From Terrimonas pollutisoli (GTDB lineage Bacteria; Bacteroidota; Bacteroidia; Chitinophagales; Chitinophagaceae): a DNA stretch of 64,000 nucleotides. The translations under genes were made by a program, and so were the position numbers. Position 1 is the first letter of the stretch. Every line of letters begins with the position of its first letter. Positions 49,927 through 59,110 of the stretch are shown here, piece by piece. Under the pieces are notes generated by a model. The model ran no database searches. It saw only the letters and a program-made list of their open reading frames with translations, and had not been told where the DNA came from. Location of the stretch: contig NZ_JARKNA010000003.1 in assembly GCF_029360765.1 (NCBI RefSeq), forward strand, positions 372,001-436,000. The letters run 5' to 3'.

Positions 49927-51474
49927 TCAATATCTCGCCGCCTCTCCCTGCTTCGGTGTTGAAGCTTTGATAAACTCTCTTATATCCTCATTCGCTGTTT
50001 CCAAATCCTGTTTGCGCAGGTACATCATATGCCCGCTGCGATAACCTTTCCAGCTAAGCCGCTTTTTGAGTTTGCCACCGGGATCCATTTGCCACATACT
50101 GTATTTGGCATTGAAATAATCACAGGCGCCATCATAATAACCGGATTGAACCATCACGTGCAAAAAAGGATTTTGTGCCATGGCTTGCCGCAGGTTTTCA
50201 CCGGTGCGGTCACCTGTGCGATCCCACGGACTTACATTACCAAACATCAAATACTTCAGGTCGGTTTTATAGTTTAATTCATTGCGCAAATACATATTGA
50301 TAGCCGGCGTAAACGAATGCAGCCAGGACGTCAGCTCAGCGTTGAAATCAGGACCATCACCCGCATCTTCACGATCGATGCCACGATAACGGGAGTCAAG
50401 ACGACCGACAGTATAGCCTTTATCACGTAACAATTCTTTCCAGAAAAAATTAACGGGCACATCGAGGTTGTGTTGCAATATTACTTTTGATGAAAGGCCG
50501 GAATAGCGGGCCATCTTTTCAGCGATCATTTTTTTCTTTTCATCGGTTAAAGAACTGCCGCGGCTCATAGCAGGTATCAGTTCATTCATGGTAAACTCTT
50601 CCACTTCCGGCAACATTGCTGTCAGATCTTTTTGCTGCAGATCGGCTGATAACATTTTGTGATCCCATGCTGTGGCAGCAAAATAGGGGAGACGAAGAGC
50701 CGCATCTACCGGCCCGTCTCTTTCAATCCCTAATTCAGTGGGTGAAACCAATATCACACCGTTCAGGTACATCCACTGTGCATTCTGTAATTCTAATGCA
50801 AGGCCTGATACCCGGGTAGTACCATAGCTTTCACCGATCAGGTATTTAGGTGAGGCCCAGCGGTTATTACGTGTAACAAACGTGTTGATCCACTCGGCCA
50901 GGTATTTGATATCAGCACGAACACCAAAGAATTTAGTGCCGGGTATATCCTTGCTCACTGCTCTTGAATAGCCTGTGTTAACGGGGTTCACAAAAACAAT
51001 ATCCGCGATATCTAAAATGGAGTAGGGGTTTTCTTTTATACCATAAGGCTGCACCGGGTAACCTTCATCATCGATATTCAACAATCGTGGACCAGTATAG
51101 GCGATATGCATCCAAACAGAAGCAGAACCGGGTCCGCCGTTAAAGGAGATCACCAGTGGCCTTATCGTTTTGTCTTTTACATCCCTTCGTTCATAATAAG
51201 TATAAAATAAACCGGCGATACATTTTCCTTCTTCATCCCAAACCGGCATGGTGCCTGTTGTGGCTTTATAAGCAATGCGCTGCCCCTTGATGGTAGTGGT
51301 ATGATCGGTGACTACATTTTTATCAGGATTGAAAATAATATTGGGTAAGACAACCTTTTCTTCTTTTGCTGCCGGCTTTTCATCTGCTGTTGCAGGGGAA
51401 GATGGTTTTGGCTGAGCCATTACTTGCAAGCAACTAACGACAATCAAACTAATGAGCAAGACAGTTTTTCTCAT
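49927..51474 (-). CDS. Exported S10-family serine carboxypeptidase-like protein
   Basis: A 515-residue protein with a signal peptide (MRKTVLLISLIVVSCLQVMAQ). Catalytic motifs: FNGGPGSASVWMHI (oxyanion), YLIGESYGTTR (Ser) and YRSGHMMYLR (His), with the Asp in QSGYYDGACDYF. It acts in the periplasm or outside the cell and removes C-terminal residues from peptides. It stands alone on the minus strand. Confidence 0.92.
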   Translation of the reverse strand: MRKTVLLISLIVVSCLQVMAQPKPSSPATADEKPAAKEEKVVLPNIIFNPDKNVVTDHTTTIKGQRIAYKATTGTMPVWDEEGKCIAGLFYTYYERRDVKDKTIRPLVISFNGGPGSASVWMHIAYTGPRLLNIDDEGYPVQPYGIKENPYSILDIADIVFVNPVNTGYSRAVSKDIPGTKFFGVRADIKYLAEWINTFVTRNNRWASPKYLIGESYGTTRVSGLALELQNAQWMYLNGVILVSPTELGIERDGPVDAALRLPYFAATAWDHKMLSADLQQKDLTAMLPEVEEFTMNELIPAMSRGSSLTDEKKKMIAEKMARYSGLSSKVILQHNLDVPVNFFWKELLRDKGYTVGRLDSRYRGIDREDAGDGPDFNAELTSWLHSFTPAINMYLRNELNYKTDLKYLMFGNVSPWDRTGDRTGENLRQAMAQNPFLHVMVQSGYYDGACDYFNAKYSMWQMDPGGKLKKRLSWKGYRSGHMMYLRKQDLETANEDIREFIKASTPKQGEAARY

Positions 51475-51599
51475 ATCCTGTTGGGTTTGCTATAAAATCT
51501 AAAATTGTGGCAAAAAAAATTAACGGGCAAATAAAGTGGGAAAATGAGTTTAGAATTCAGAGTTATGGTCCATGGCACTTTTCTCTTTTGACTTTTCAC

Positions 51600-52115
51600 T
51601 CATTTCACTTTCTTCTCCATGATGACAAACTCCAACGGTTGCGTTGGGATGCCAAAGCGTAGATCTTTGGGGAACGGTTTACGTTCATCGGTTTGGTAAT
51701 ACCCATGTCTTTCATACCAGGCTATCAATTCAGCACGAAGGGAGATCACGTTCATAAAAATGTAGGAACAATTATTTTTTTCCGCATACTCTTCTGCGGC
51801 TGCCAATAATTTTTTCCCGATGCCGGAACCCTGCAAAATGGGTGATACGGTTAACATGCCTAAATACAAACCTCTTTCCTGTTTGTGCAGGTATACACAA
51901 CCTGTAATGGTTCCATCTTCTTCGAAATATTTTAATAGTACGGCGTCCTTATTTTCAAGAAGCGAGTTTAGTGAGGCCTCATCCGTTCTCAACTCGCCTT
52001 TTAAAAAATTAGCCTCGGTGGTCCATCCTTGTTTGGAGTCTTCACCCCGGTAAGCGCTGTTGATAAGCTGAACGAGTGCAGGAATGTCTTCGCTGGTTGC
52101 AATTGATATAGGCAT
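51600..52115 (-). CDS. GNAT-family N-acetyltransferase
   Basis: A 171-residue GNAT (ATG 52115, MPISIATSEDIPALVQLINS). Seen: YRGEDSKQGWTTEANFL, LTVSPILQGSGIGKKLL (acetyl-CoA loop) and SYIFMNVISLRAELIAWYER HGY. The substrate is unknown. It lies beside the S10 peptidase gene on the same strand. Confidence 0.9.
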   Translation of the reverse strand: MPISIATSEDIPALVQLINSAYRGEDSKQGWTTEANFLKGELRTDEASLNSLLENKDAVLLKYFEEDGTITGCVYLHKQERGLYLGMLTVSPILQGSGIGKKLLAAAEEYAEKNNCSYIFMNVISLRAELIAWYERHGYYQTDERKPFPKDLRFGIPTQPLEFVIMEKKVK

Positions 52116-52467
52116 TGCCGAAATTAAGGAATTGACGCTATTGCTGATGAATACACCCGGATCTGTTGTTGACAACTAGATTTACAAACTAACACTCTAC
52201 TGATTCTGCTAAAATTTTTCAACTCTGATTGATCCATCTACCTGCCTGTAGTATTGCCACCTCATTTTTTTTACTTAATTTTTACACTGCAATTTTTCGG
52301 ACTCTTCGAAAACTTGTATTTCTCACTGATCTATCCACCTTTCAGCAATAGTAGCAGGATTTGTGCTGGTTTAGTCTATTGCTCATTTATTTTCTATCGT
52401 AGGCCTGGTTGTAGCATTCGTTAATTAAATTGATGAATTGAAATCGCATAACCTCAACCTGTAGAAT
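52116..52467. other. Gap upstream of the CHAT protein, no gene seen
   Basis: 352 bases of AT-rich sequence between divergent genes. I see no reading frame, RNA or repeat. It should hold the promoters of both neighbours, but no -33/-7 pair stood out. Confidence 0.6.
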
Positions 52468-55400
52468 ATGAAAATTAACAAGATCACCATCCGCGGTGAA
52501 AAACAACCCAGCCAATCAACCTTTGAATCAGCCGATGATCTTAAACTGGAAGAAGTTTACCTGTTAGGAAGCTCCACGAGGGGTGAAGCAGAGCGGCACA
52601 GCATTCAGCTAAAAAAAGACCAGGTAGTAGAATTTGTATTTGAAGATAATACGGTCTGGCTTAGTTCTGATCAAACGATCCAGGATGTTTTCCCTGAGGC
52701 CGCAGCCCTTAAAAGCCGGTCTGTTGACAGTGACTTTGAAATTCCTTATTACATTCAATCCACTTCTGATGAGCGGGGGATCGGAACAGTAGCATTGAAG
52801 TTATTAAAGGTCTTCACCAAAAAGAGCATAAAAAAAGGAGTACGGGAACTGGCTGTTGATCTTGAGAAAAAACAACTGGATAACAAAAGCGGTTTATACA
52901 GGCTCGATGCCAGCTTCCAGTTTTTTAAAGACATTCCTGTCAGCAACAGCAAGCCTTTCCTGCTTTTCCTGCACGGTACTAATTCATCCACCAGCGGATC
53001 ATTTGGCGAACTGGCTGGCACCGAATTGTGGAAATATATTTTTCAAAACTATGAGCAAAATGTATTGGCCTTCCAGCATGAGACGCTTACCAAAAGTCCT
53101 TTACAAAATGTGGCTGAACTGGTAAAGCAACTTCCTTCGAATGCCGTTCTCCATCTGATCAGTCATTCCCGCGGCGGTTTGGTCGGTGATATTGTTTCCC
53201 GGTTTTGCGTCGACGATGAAAACAATGCAGGCTTCTCTGCGGAAGAAATTAATTACTTAAAAAAAGAAGGCCGGGATGAGGATATAAAATATAGTAAGGC
53301 CATTAAAGATGCGTTAAAAGCAAAAAATATTTCGGTACAAAAATTTATTCGTGTTGCCTGCCCGGCCAGTGGGACTACATTGGCTTCCGAGAGGCTTGAT
53401 AATTTTTTTAATGTCACTTTTAATTTAATTGGCCTCGCCATAGGTGGCCCGGCTAATCCTGTATATAATGCATTTAAAAACCTGCTTGCTTCTGTGGTAG
53501 ATTGCAAAGAAGATGTAAGTATATTACCGGGTCTGGAGGCGATGAATCCTGATTCGCCGTTTATCAAGGTACTAAACTACCCCCGGCCTGCTGCAGCTAT
53601 CGACAGTCCACTGGCGGTTATATCCGGTAATAGCCGTGTTAATTTAAGTTTTAAAGCATTGGTTGTATTAGCCAGTAAACTTTTCTTTGATTCGAAGAAT
53701 GATCTCGTCGTAAATACAGCTTCCATGTACAATGGTGCAAAGCGGATAAAGATGATGCAATACTTTTTTGACGAAGGCGCCACCGTGGATCATTTTCATT
53801 ATTTCAAAAACCCTAAAACAAGTACAGCCCTGCTGGATGCATTAAGGACAACGGATGATGCACTGATCCCCGGCTTTGTGAAGTTGGAACAGGGTGCATC
53901 GATGTTGGCCGATCGAAATGCTATCCTGAAGTTGGATGGCGGGCAGGTATTTAAAAATACAGTTACCGGTAAACGACCTATTGCTGTTTTACTACCCGGC
54001 ATCATGGGTTCCAATTTGTCAAAGAATGGAAAACTGATCTGGATAAACTATTTCCGTTTTATTGGCGGAGAATTAAATGATCTGCGCATTACTGAGAAAG
54101 GAGTGGAAGCCCCTTCACTGATCAAAACTTCGTACAAAAAACTGGCAGATCATTTAAGTGCCAATTATGATGTAGTCACCTTTGCATTTGACTGGCGGCA
54201 GCAACTGAATGATTGTGCCAAATTGCTGAATGAAAAGATTATTGAATTACTGGCTTATGGGCAACCAATCAAGTTAATTGGGCACTCCATGGGTGGTGTG
54301 CTGATTCGTGATTTTATTTTAACACATCCGGATACCTGGCAGCGGTTAAACAACTCCAGTGGTTTCCGGCTTTTGTTTTTGGGTTCACCGCTGGGTGGTT
54401 CTTTTCGTATTCCGTATGTGTTGTACGGCAAAGACCCCATTATTGATAAGATCAGCAAGATTGACATCTTTCATAGCAAAAAGCAATTGCTCGAAATCTT
54501 TTCCAACTTTCCTGGTTTGTTAAGTTTACTGCCTTTATCAGATGATGATCAAAATGATTTTGCCAAAGAAGAAACCTGGAAAAAAATGAGCAAGGCTAAT
54601 GGTGATGCTGCCTGGCCAATTCCTGCAAAAAAGCAATTGGATACATTTAAAACCTATCGTGATTTTATCAATGAAAATGTAAAAAATATTGACTACTCTA
54701 ATGCTGTTTATATAGCTGGCAGGGACAACTCAACTCCCTCCGGTTATGAAATAGATGAGAACAACAATCTTGTTTTTTTCAGCACGGCGGCTGGTGACCA
54801 AAGTGTGACATGGGAAACAGGTATTCCTAAAAAAATGATTGAAAATAATTCAGTCTATTATTCGGATGCTTCTCATGGTGCATTGTCTAATGATCCGTCA
54901 CTTTTTAAAAGCATCGATGAGATACTGGAGCATGGATCTACTCTTCTATTAAAGAAAACAAAACCGGTGATCCGTGGTGCCGAATTACAGTTTAGAACAC
55001 CGGTCGTAAATGATTTTGATCTTTCAGCTGAAGGAGTAGAGAATACTATTTTGGGATTAGGTGAGGAGAAAGTAACTGAAGCCGGCGAAGTGCCTATTCG
55101 TGTTTCGATCAGTAACGGAGATCTGAAATATTCTTCTTATCCTTTGATGGCAGGGCACTTTATAAATGATGGCATCCTGTATGCAGAAAAAGCGATTGAT
55201 TATAATTTGAGGGGCGTATTGACCGAACGATACCAATTGGGACTTTATCCCGGTGAGATTGGTACCAGCGAAGTAGTGATTACACATCAAAAAGATTTTA
55301 ATGGAGCCATTATCGTAGGGCTCGGCGATCCCGGTTCGTTGACGGCTTACCAGCTTACACAAAGTGTTGAACAGGGAGTGGCCAAGTATTTACTATATCT

Positions 55401-57789
55401 GAACAGTAAGGCTCCGCATACTACGAACGGTGTGGGCATACAACAGGTGGGTGTTTCATCACTCGCTATAGCTTGTTCTTATGGCGGTCTGTCAGTTGAA
55501 AAATCGATCAGGGCCATTATAATGGGAGTCCAAAATGCCAATACTAAGATCAGGCAAACATTAAGAGAGGGCGCCAAAACCATCACCCACCTGGAATTTA
55601 TTGAGCAATACCAGGACCGGGCATTGGGTTGTCTCTATGTTTTAAATGAAATAGAAAAAGAAGATGATCATACTGTGAACATCGTTTTTGAGAAAAAGCG
55701 GATTAAAAAACTATTGGGGTCAAGAGAACGATTGCCGTTGGATAATACAGACGAATGGTGGACCCGGATCAACGTAAAATTGAAAGAGTATGAAATAAGA
55801 TCGGCAAGGATCAAAGGCATGCAGTTTAATATCTCCACTGGCGGTGCAAGGGAAGAACAGCGGGACTTGTTTACCAGTCGTGAAATGATCCAGGAGTTGA
55901 TCAATGATCTGTCTGGCAATAATCAATGGACGCCGCAATTAGCTAAAACAATTTTTGAATTGCTGGTGCCGAATGATTTTAAAGAGCAGCTAAAAAAACA
56001 AGCGAATATCAATTGGATCGTGGATAAGGATACCGCTTCTTATCCCTGGGAGTTGTTGCAGGATAGTACACATAATGCAAAGCCTTTGTGCATTAATGCC
56101 GGGATGGTTCGCCAGTTAGCAACTTCCGATTATAGGATGAAGATTAATTCGGTCACAAAAGACTCAGCACTGATCATAGCCGATCCCGATTTGAAGGGAT
56201 TCGCTAATCAACTGCAGGGAGCTTTGCAGGAAGGAGAATTGGTTAACGAAATTTTAGGCAGTACAGATTTTACTACCACGAAAATTTCGAGAGGATCGGT
56301 CTCTGATATTATCCAGGCTCTTTTTAGTGATGATTATAAGATCATTCACCTCGCAGGACATGGCGTGTTCAATGAAGATCCATCCAAAGGTTCGGGCATG
56401 CTGATTGGTGATAATGTGTTTTTGTCAACCCGTGAAATATGCCAGATGAGTTCAGTGCCGGAATTGGTTTTTGTCAATTGTTGCCATTTGGGCAAAACAG
56501 ATGGAGCAGCTGAAAACTTGTATCGAAACCGGTTTAAATTGGCAGCCAATATCGGAACCCAGTTGATTGAGAACGGCGTAAAAGTAGTGATTGCTGCAGG
56601 CTGGGCCGTGGATGATGCAGCAGCATTAGAGTTCACTGATGTGTTTTATCAATGTATGTTTAATGGAGAGGAGTTTGGACAGGCCGTATTGCAGGCCAGG
56701 AAAATTATTTATGAAAAATACAAATACACCAATACATGGGGTGCTTATCAGTGTTATGGCGACCAGTTTTATACCCTGAGACGAGGTTATAAAAAACAGC
56801 CGCCAAAAGAATTTGTCATTGCCCGTGAGGCTGAAATAGAACTGAGCAATTTGTTGAATAAGCTTGAAATAACTGGTTACACCACAGAAGGGCACCTGGC
56901 TGAGTTAAACGCTATAGCCACCGCCGTTGATAAGGCTAATATCCGGAATGGTGAGATAACAGAATTAGAGGCCCTAATCTATGGCGGCTTGTGCATGTAT
57001 GAACAAGCGATGATCAAGTATGAAAGCCTGCTGAAAATGGAAAATGCCTCTTTCTCTTTTTCGGCTATGGAAAAATATTGCAATATCCGGCCCAAGTTTT
57101 ATGTGAGTGAGTATGGAAAAAATAAGAACAACCAGCAGGAGCTGCTGGCGAAGGTTGATAATGTAATTAACGACTTAAACCTGCTGATCAATTACAGCCC
57201 TACTTCCGAACGGCTGAATATGTTAGGTAGTGCTTATAAAGACAAAGCATTGATTAGTTCAGTAAAGACACAGAAAGTGAATGCTTATAAACAGGCGGCA
57301 CTGCAATATTATAAAGCCTATAATCAAAAGAAAGAAGCGTATTCACTTACCAACTGGCTGGAGATCGAAAACATTCTTGTTTTGCTGGAAATAAGAAAAT
57401 GGGGACAGGTGGTAAAAATGGAAAATACCGAATATACTTTACCAACCATTAAGGATGCAGTAAAAGATCTCGATAACATGCTTGATGCATTGACCAGCTC
57501 TTCACCCGATGAATTGAGCTACTGGGAATGGGCGTCTGCTGCCAATATCCGGCTGTGCCTGTTGATGCTCGATTATAAAACAGGCAGGTCAAAGCTTCCT
57601 ACCTATGAGGAAACATTTGATCTCTACAAAGAAACATGGGATAAAGCCGGATCAAAGGGCAAGAAACTGGGTGAGATAGATCATTTTAATTTTTTAACTG
57701 ATGCGCTGTCGTTAAGCAAAAAGAAAACGGCTATTGCGATGAAAGCAAAGATTAGTGATATGCGAAACCAATTGGAAAGGATATTGTAA
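52468..57789 (+). CDS. Giant lipase-lipase-CHAT protease protein
   Basis: A 1773-residue cytoplasmic-type protein without signal peptide. Residues ~165-450: alpha/beta-hydrolase with FLHGTNSS and ISHSRGG (Ser234). Residues ~503-830: second, LCAT-like hydrolase with LLPGIMGSN, IGHSMGG (Ser607), AAGDQS (Asp) and DASHGAL (His). Residues ~870-1010: a domain with SSYPLMAGHFINDGILYAEK and GLYPGEIGTSE, found in other large CHAT proteins. Residues ~1190-1445: CHAT caspase-like domain with HLAGHGVF (His1298) and VFVNCCHLG (Cys1339 as likely nucleophile). Residues 1446-1773: helical, TPR-like. The two lipase sites and the protease site are intact. The next gene encodes a wall-hydrolase-like protein. 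The combination suggests an effector that cuts lipids when the protease part is triggered (inference). Confidence 0.88.
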   Translation: MKINKITIRGEKQPSQSTFESADDLKLEEVYLLGSSTRGEAERHSIQLKKDQVVEFVFEDNTVWLSSDQTIQDVFPEAAALKSRSVDSDFEIPYYIQSTSDERGIGTVALKLLKVFTKKSIKKGVRELAVDLEKKQLDNKSGLYRLDASFQFFKDIPVSNSKPFLLFLHGTNSSTSGSFGELAGTELWKYIFQNYEQNVLAFQHETLTKSPLQNVAELVKQLPSNAVLHLISHSRGGLVGDIVSRFCVDDENNAGFSAEEINYLKKEGRDEDIKYSKAIKDALKAKNISVQKFIRVACPASGTTLASERLDNFFNVTFNLIGLAIGGPANPVYNAFKNLLASVVDCKEDVSILPGLEAMNPDSPFIKVLNYPRPAAAIDSPLAVISGNSRVNLSFKALVVLASKLFFDSKNDLVVNTASMYNGAKRIKMMQYFFDEGATVDHFHYFKNPKTSTALLDALRTTDDALIPGFVKLEQGASMLADRNAILKLDGGQVFKNTVTGKRPIAVLLPGIMGSNLSKNGKLIWINYFRFIGGELNDLRITEKGVEAPSLIKTSYKKLADHLSANYDVVTFAFDWRQQLNDCAKLLNEKIIELLAYGQPIKLIGHSMGGVLIRDFILTHPDTWQRLNNSSGFRLLFLGSPLGGSFRIPYVLYGKDPIIDKISKIDIFHSKKQLLEIFSNFPGLLSLLPLSDDDQNDFAKEETWKKMSKANGDAAWPIPAKKQLDTFKTYRDFINENVKNIDYSNAVYIAGRDNSTPSGYEIDENNNLVFFSTAAGDQSVTWETGIPKKMIENNSVYYSDASHGALSNDPSLFKSIDEILEHGSTLLLKKTKPVIRGAELQFRTPVVNDFDLSAEGVENTILGLGEEKVTEAGEVPIRVSISNGDLKYSSYPLMAGHFINDGILYAEKAIDYNLRGVLTERYQLGLYPGEIGTSEVVITHQKDFNGAIIVGLGDPGSLTAYQLTQSVEQGVAKYLLYLNSKAPHTTNGVGIQQVGVSSLAIACSYGGLSVEKSIRAIIMGVQNANTKIRQTLREGAKTITHLEFIEQYQDRALGCLYVLNEIEKEDDHTVNIVFEKKRIKKLLGSRERLPLDNTDEWWTRINVKLKEYEIRSARIKGMQFNISTGGAREEQRDLFTSREMIQELINDLSGNNQWTPQLAKTIFELLVPNDFKEQLKKQANINWIVDKDTASYPWELLQDSTHNAKPLCINAGMVRQLATSDYRMKINSVTKDSALIIADPDLKGFANQLQGALQEGELVNEILGSTDFTTTKISRGSVSDIIQALFSDDYKIIHLAGHGVFNEDPSKGSGMLIGDNVFLSTREICQMSSVPELVFVNCCHLGKTDGAAENLYRNRFKLAANIGTQLIENGVKVVIAAGWAVDDAAALEFTDVFYQCMFNGEEFGQAVLQARKIIYEKYKYTNTWGAYQCYGDQFYTLRRGYKKQPPKEFVIAREAEIELSNLLNKLEITGYTTEGHLAELNAIATAVDKANIRNGEITELEALIYGGLCMYEQAMIKYESLLKMENASFSFSAMEKYCNIRPKFYVSEYGKNKNNQQELLAKVDNVINDLNLLINYSPTSERLNMLGSAYKDKALISSVKTQKVNAYKQAALQYYKAYNQKKEAYSLTNWLEIENILVLLEIRKWGQVVKMENTEYTLPTIKDAVKDLDNMLDALTSSSPDELSYWEWASAANIRLCLLMLDYKTGRSKLPTYEETFDLYKETWDKAGSKGKKLGEIDHFNFLTDALSLSKKKTAIAMKAKISDMRNQLERIL

Positions 57790-57795
57790 GCTTCA

Positions 57796-57845
57796 GGTTA
57801 CCGGTTGCCTGTTTCCGGCTACTGGAAACTGGTAACCGGCAACAG
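57796..57845. repeat. Palindromic GGTTACCGG-type repeat
   Basis: GGTTACCGGTTGCCTGTTTC and its inverted, imperfect copy GGTAACCGGCAACAGGTAAC surround GGCTACTG. It lies in the gap between the CHAT gene and the wall-hydrolase gene. It may weaken readthrough, but no T run follows. Confidence 0.55.
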
Positions 57846-57881
57846 GTAACACTTTCTACCTCAAACTTCAAATTTTTGACT

Positions 57882-58637
57882 ATGACATTTATAAAAAAAG
57901 GAAGCCAGGGGCCAGCAGTTACAGAGCTGCAAAATATTTTACGGGAGCTGGATTATAATATCCCGGTCACCGGCATTTTTGATACAGCTACTTATAAGGC
58001 GGTGAGGAATTTTCAAAGCTGTCATTTGGACAAACACAATCTTCCGCTTGAAATAGATGGCGAGGTAGGTGATATAACCTGGTGGGCTCTTAAAAATCCT
58101 CGCAATAAAGTGGAAGGTGGAGCTATTAATTATGGTATTATGCCGGAGCTTTCTTTTGGTGGTAGCGTCGTTGGAAGAAATGCACTGCAGGCAGCTATCA
58201 GGGAAATGAATGCCGGGGCGGGAGAGGAAGGTGGTAATAATAAAGGGCCATGGGTCCATAAATATTTACAACCGGCAGGACTGGGTGAGGGGTATAGTTG
58301 GTGTGCTGCGTTTGTTAGTTGGTGTTTTTTACAAGCAGCTGGTGGTGAAAAAAAGAGTATGCCATTCCGGTATAATGCAGGTGCGAGAAATATTTACAAT
58401 CAACTAAAAAAAAATGGATTGATCTATGATGCCAATCTTACTTCACCGCAACCGGGCGATATAGTAGCGTGGTGGCGGGTGAGCATGGCTTCCGGCTTTG
58501 GGCATATTGGAATAGTACATCATTTTAAGGACGGTTTTTTATATACAATAGAAGGCAACAAAGCTGCGAATGTTGCCGGCTTCTCCTATGTAAAAACGAG
58601 AATGGATAAAGTGTTGGGTTACGGACGCATCAAATGA
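57882..58637 (+). CDS. Peptidoglycan-binding protein with a CHAP-like hydrolase domain
   Basis: A 251-residue protein (ATG 57882). An N-terminal PG_binding_1 domain (VTELQNILRELDYNIPVTG, FDTATYKAVRNFQ) is followed by a CHAP-like amidase/peptidase domain with SWCAAFVSWCFLQAAG (Cys), FGHIGIVHH (His) and YTIEGNKA. No signal peptide is seen. It lies 92 bases behind the CHAT gene on the same strand. Together they might form a two-gene effector set, one part against membrane lipids and one part against the wall (inference). Confidence 0.87.
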   Translation: MTFIKKGSQGPAVTELQNILRELDYNIPVTGIFDTATYKAVRNFQSCHLDKHNLPLEIDGEVGDITWWALKNPRNKVEGGAINYGIMPELSFGGSVVGRNALQAAIREMNAGAGEEGGNNKGPWVHKYLQPAGLGEGYSWCAAFVSWCFLQAAGGEKKSMPFRYNAGARNIYNQLKKNGLIYDANLTSPQPGDIVAWWRVSMASGFGHIGIVHHFKDGFLYTIEGNKAANVAGFSYVKTRMDKVLGYGRIK

Positions 58638-59110
58638 CAAAAGATTTTTGCAATTTTTGCAAAATCATTGATTGCAATCAATAGGGCTAGTATAAAGTGT
58701 AGTAGTTACTCTACAATTCGCTTATAGTAATTATGACCGGAAATTGAGGACTTGTTCTATTTGCATGGGCCTGCTGCTTTCTTTACTTTGTATCATTAAT
58801 CCGTACCCTATACTGAAGAACAACAAAGATATTAGTCCTTGAAAATCCCGTCCACTTCAAGACAACCACTATCTTCCTGATTTGTTGAACCGTCCAGCCG
58901 CTAGTCTGCTCTTCGCAGGTCGGCGGTTTTTTTTTGAGTACAAGTGGAACAGAGCATGTCGCTAAGGGCAGATTTGGCTCTTACTTTTTTCTTCTCGTAT
59001 ACCAATAAACTATTTAACAGGGCTGATTGCGTTAAATTCTTTTCAAATTTGAGCTGAGTTCCTTGAACGGAGCCTATCTCTCGCTGGTGTTCTATAACTT
59101 GCATACTTGC
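58638..59110. other. Gap before the ABC exporter, no gene seen
   Basis: 473 bases with no supported gene. Near 58890-58937 an imperfect hairpin (AACCGTCCAGCCGC ... GGTCGGCGGTT) ends in nine T and may terminate the preceding operon. The rest is AT-rich. Confidence 0.5.
58890..58937 (+). terminator. Possible terminator
   Basis: An imperfect GC-rich stem (AACCG..CC / GG..CGGTT) followed by nine T. It would end the CHAT/wall-hydrolase unit. Confidence 0.4.

Noticed and set aside
52116..52467. A regulatory RNA or small gene before the CHAT protein
   Set aside because: No stable hairpin with a T run, no conserved motif and no plausible short frame could be supported.
53253..56895. Minus-strand frames opposite the CHAT gene
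   Set aside because: No motifs and poor starts; shadows of the long plus-strand gene.
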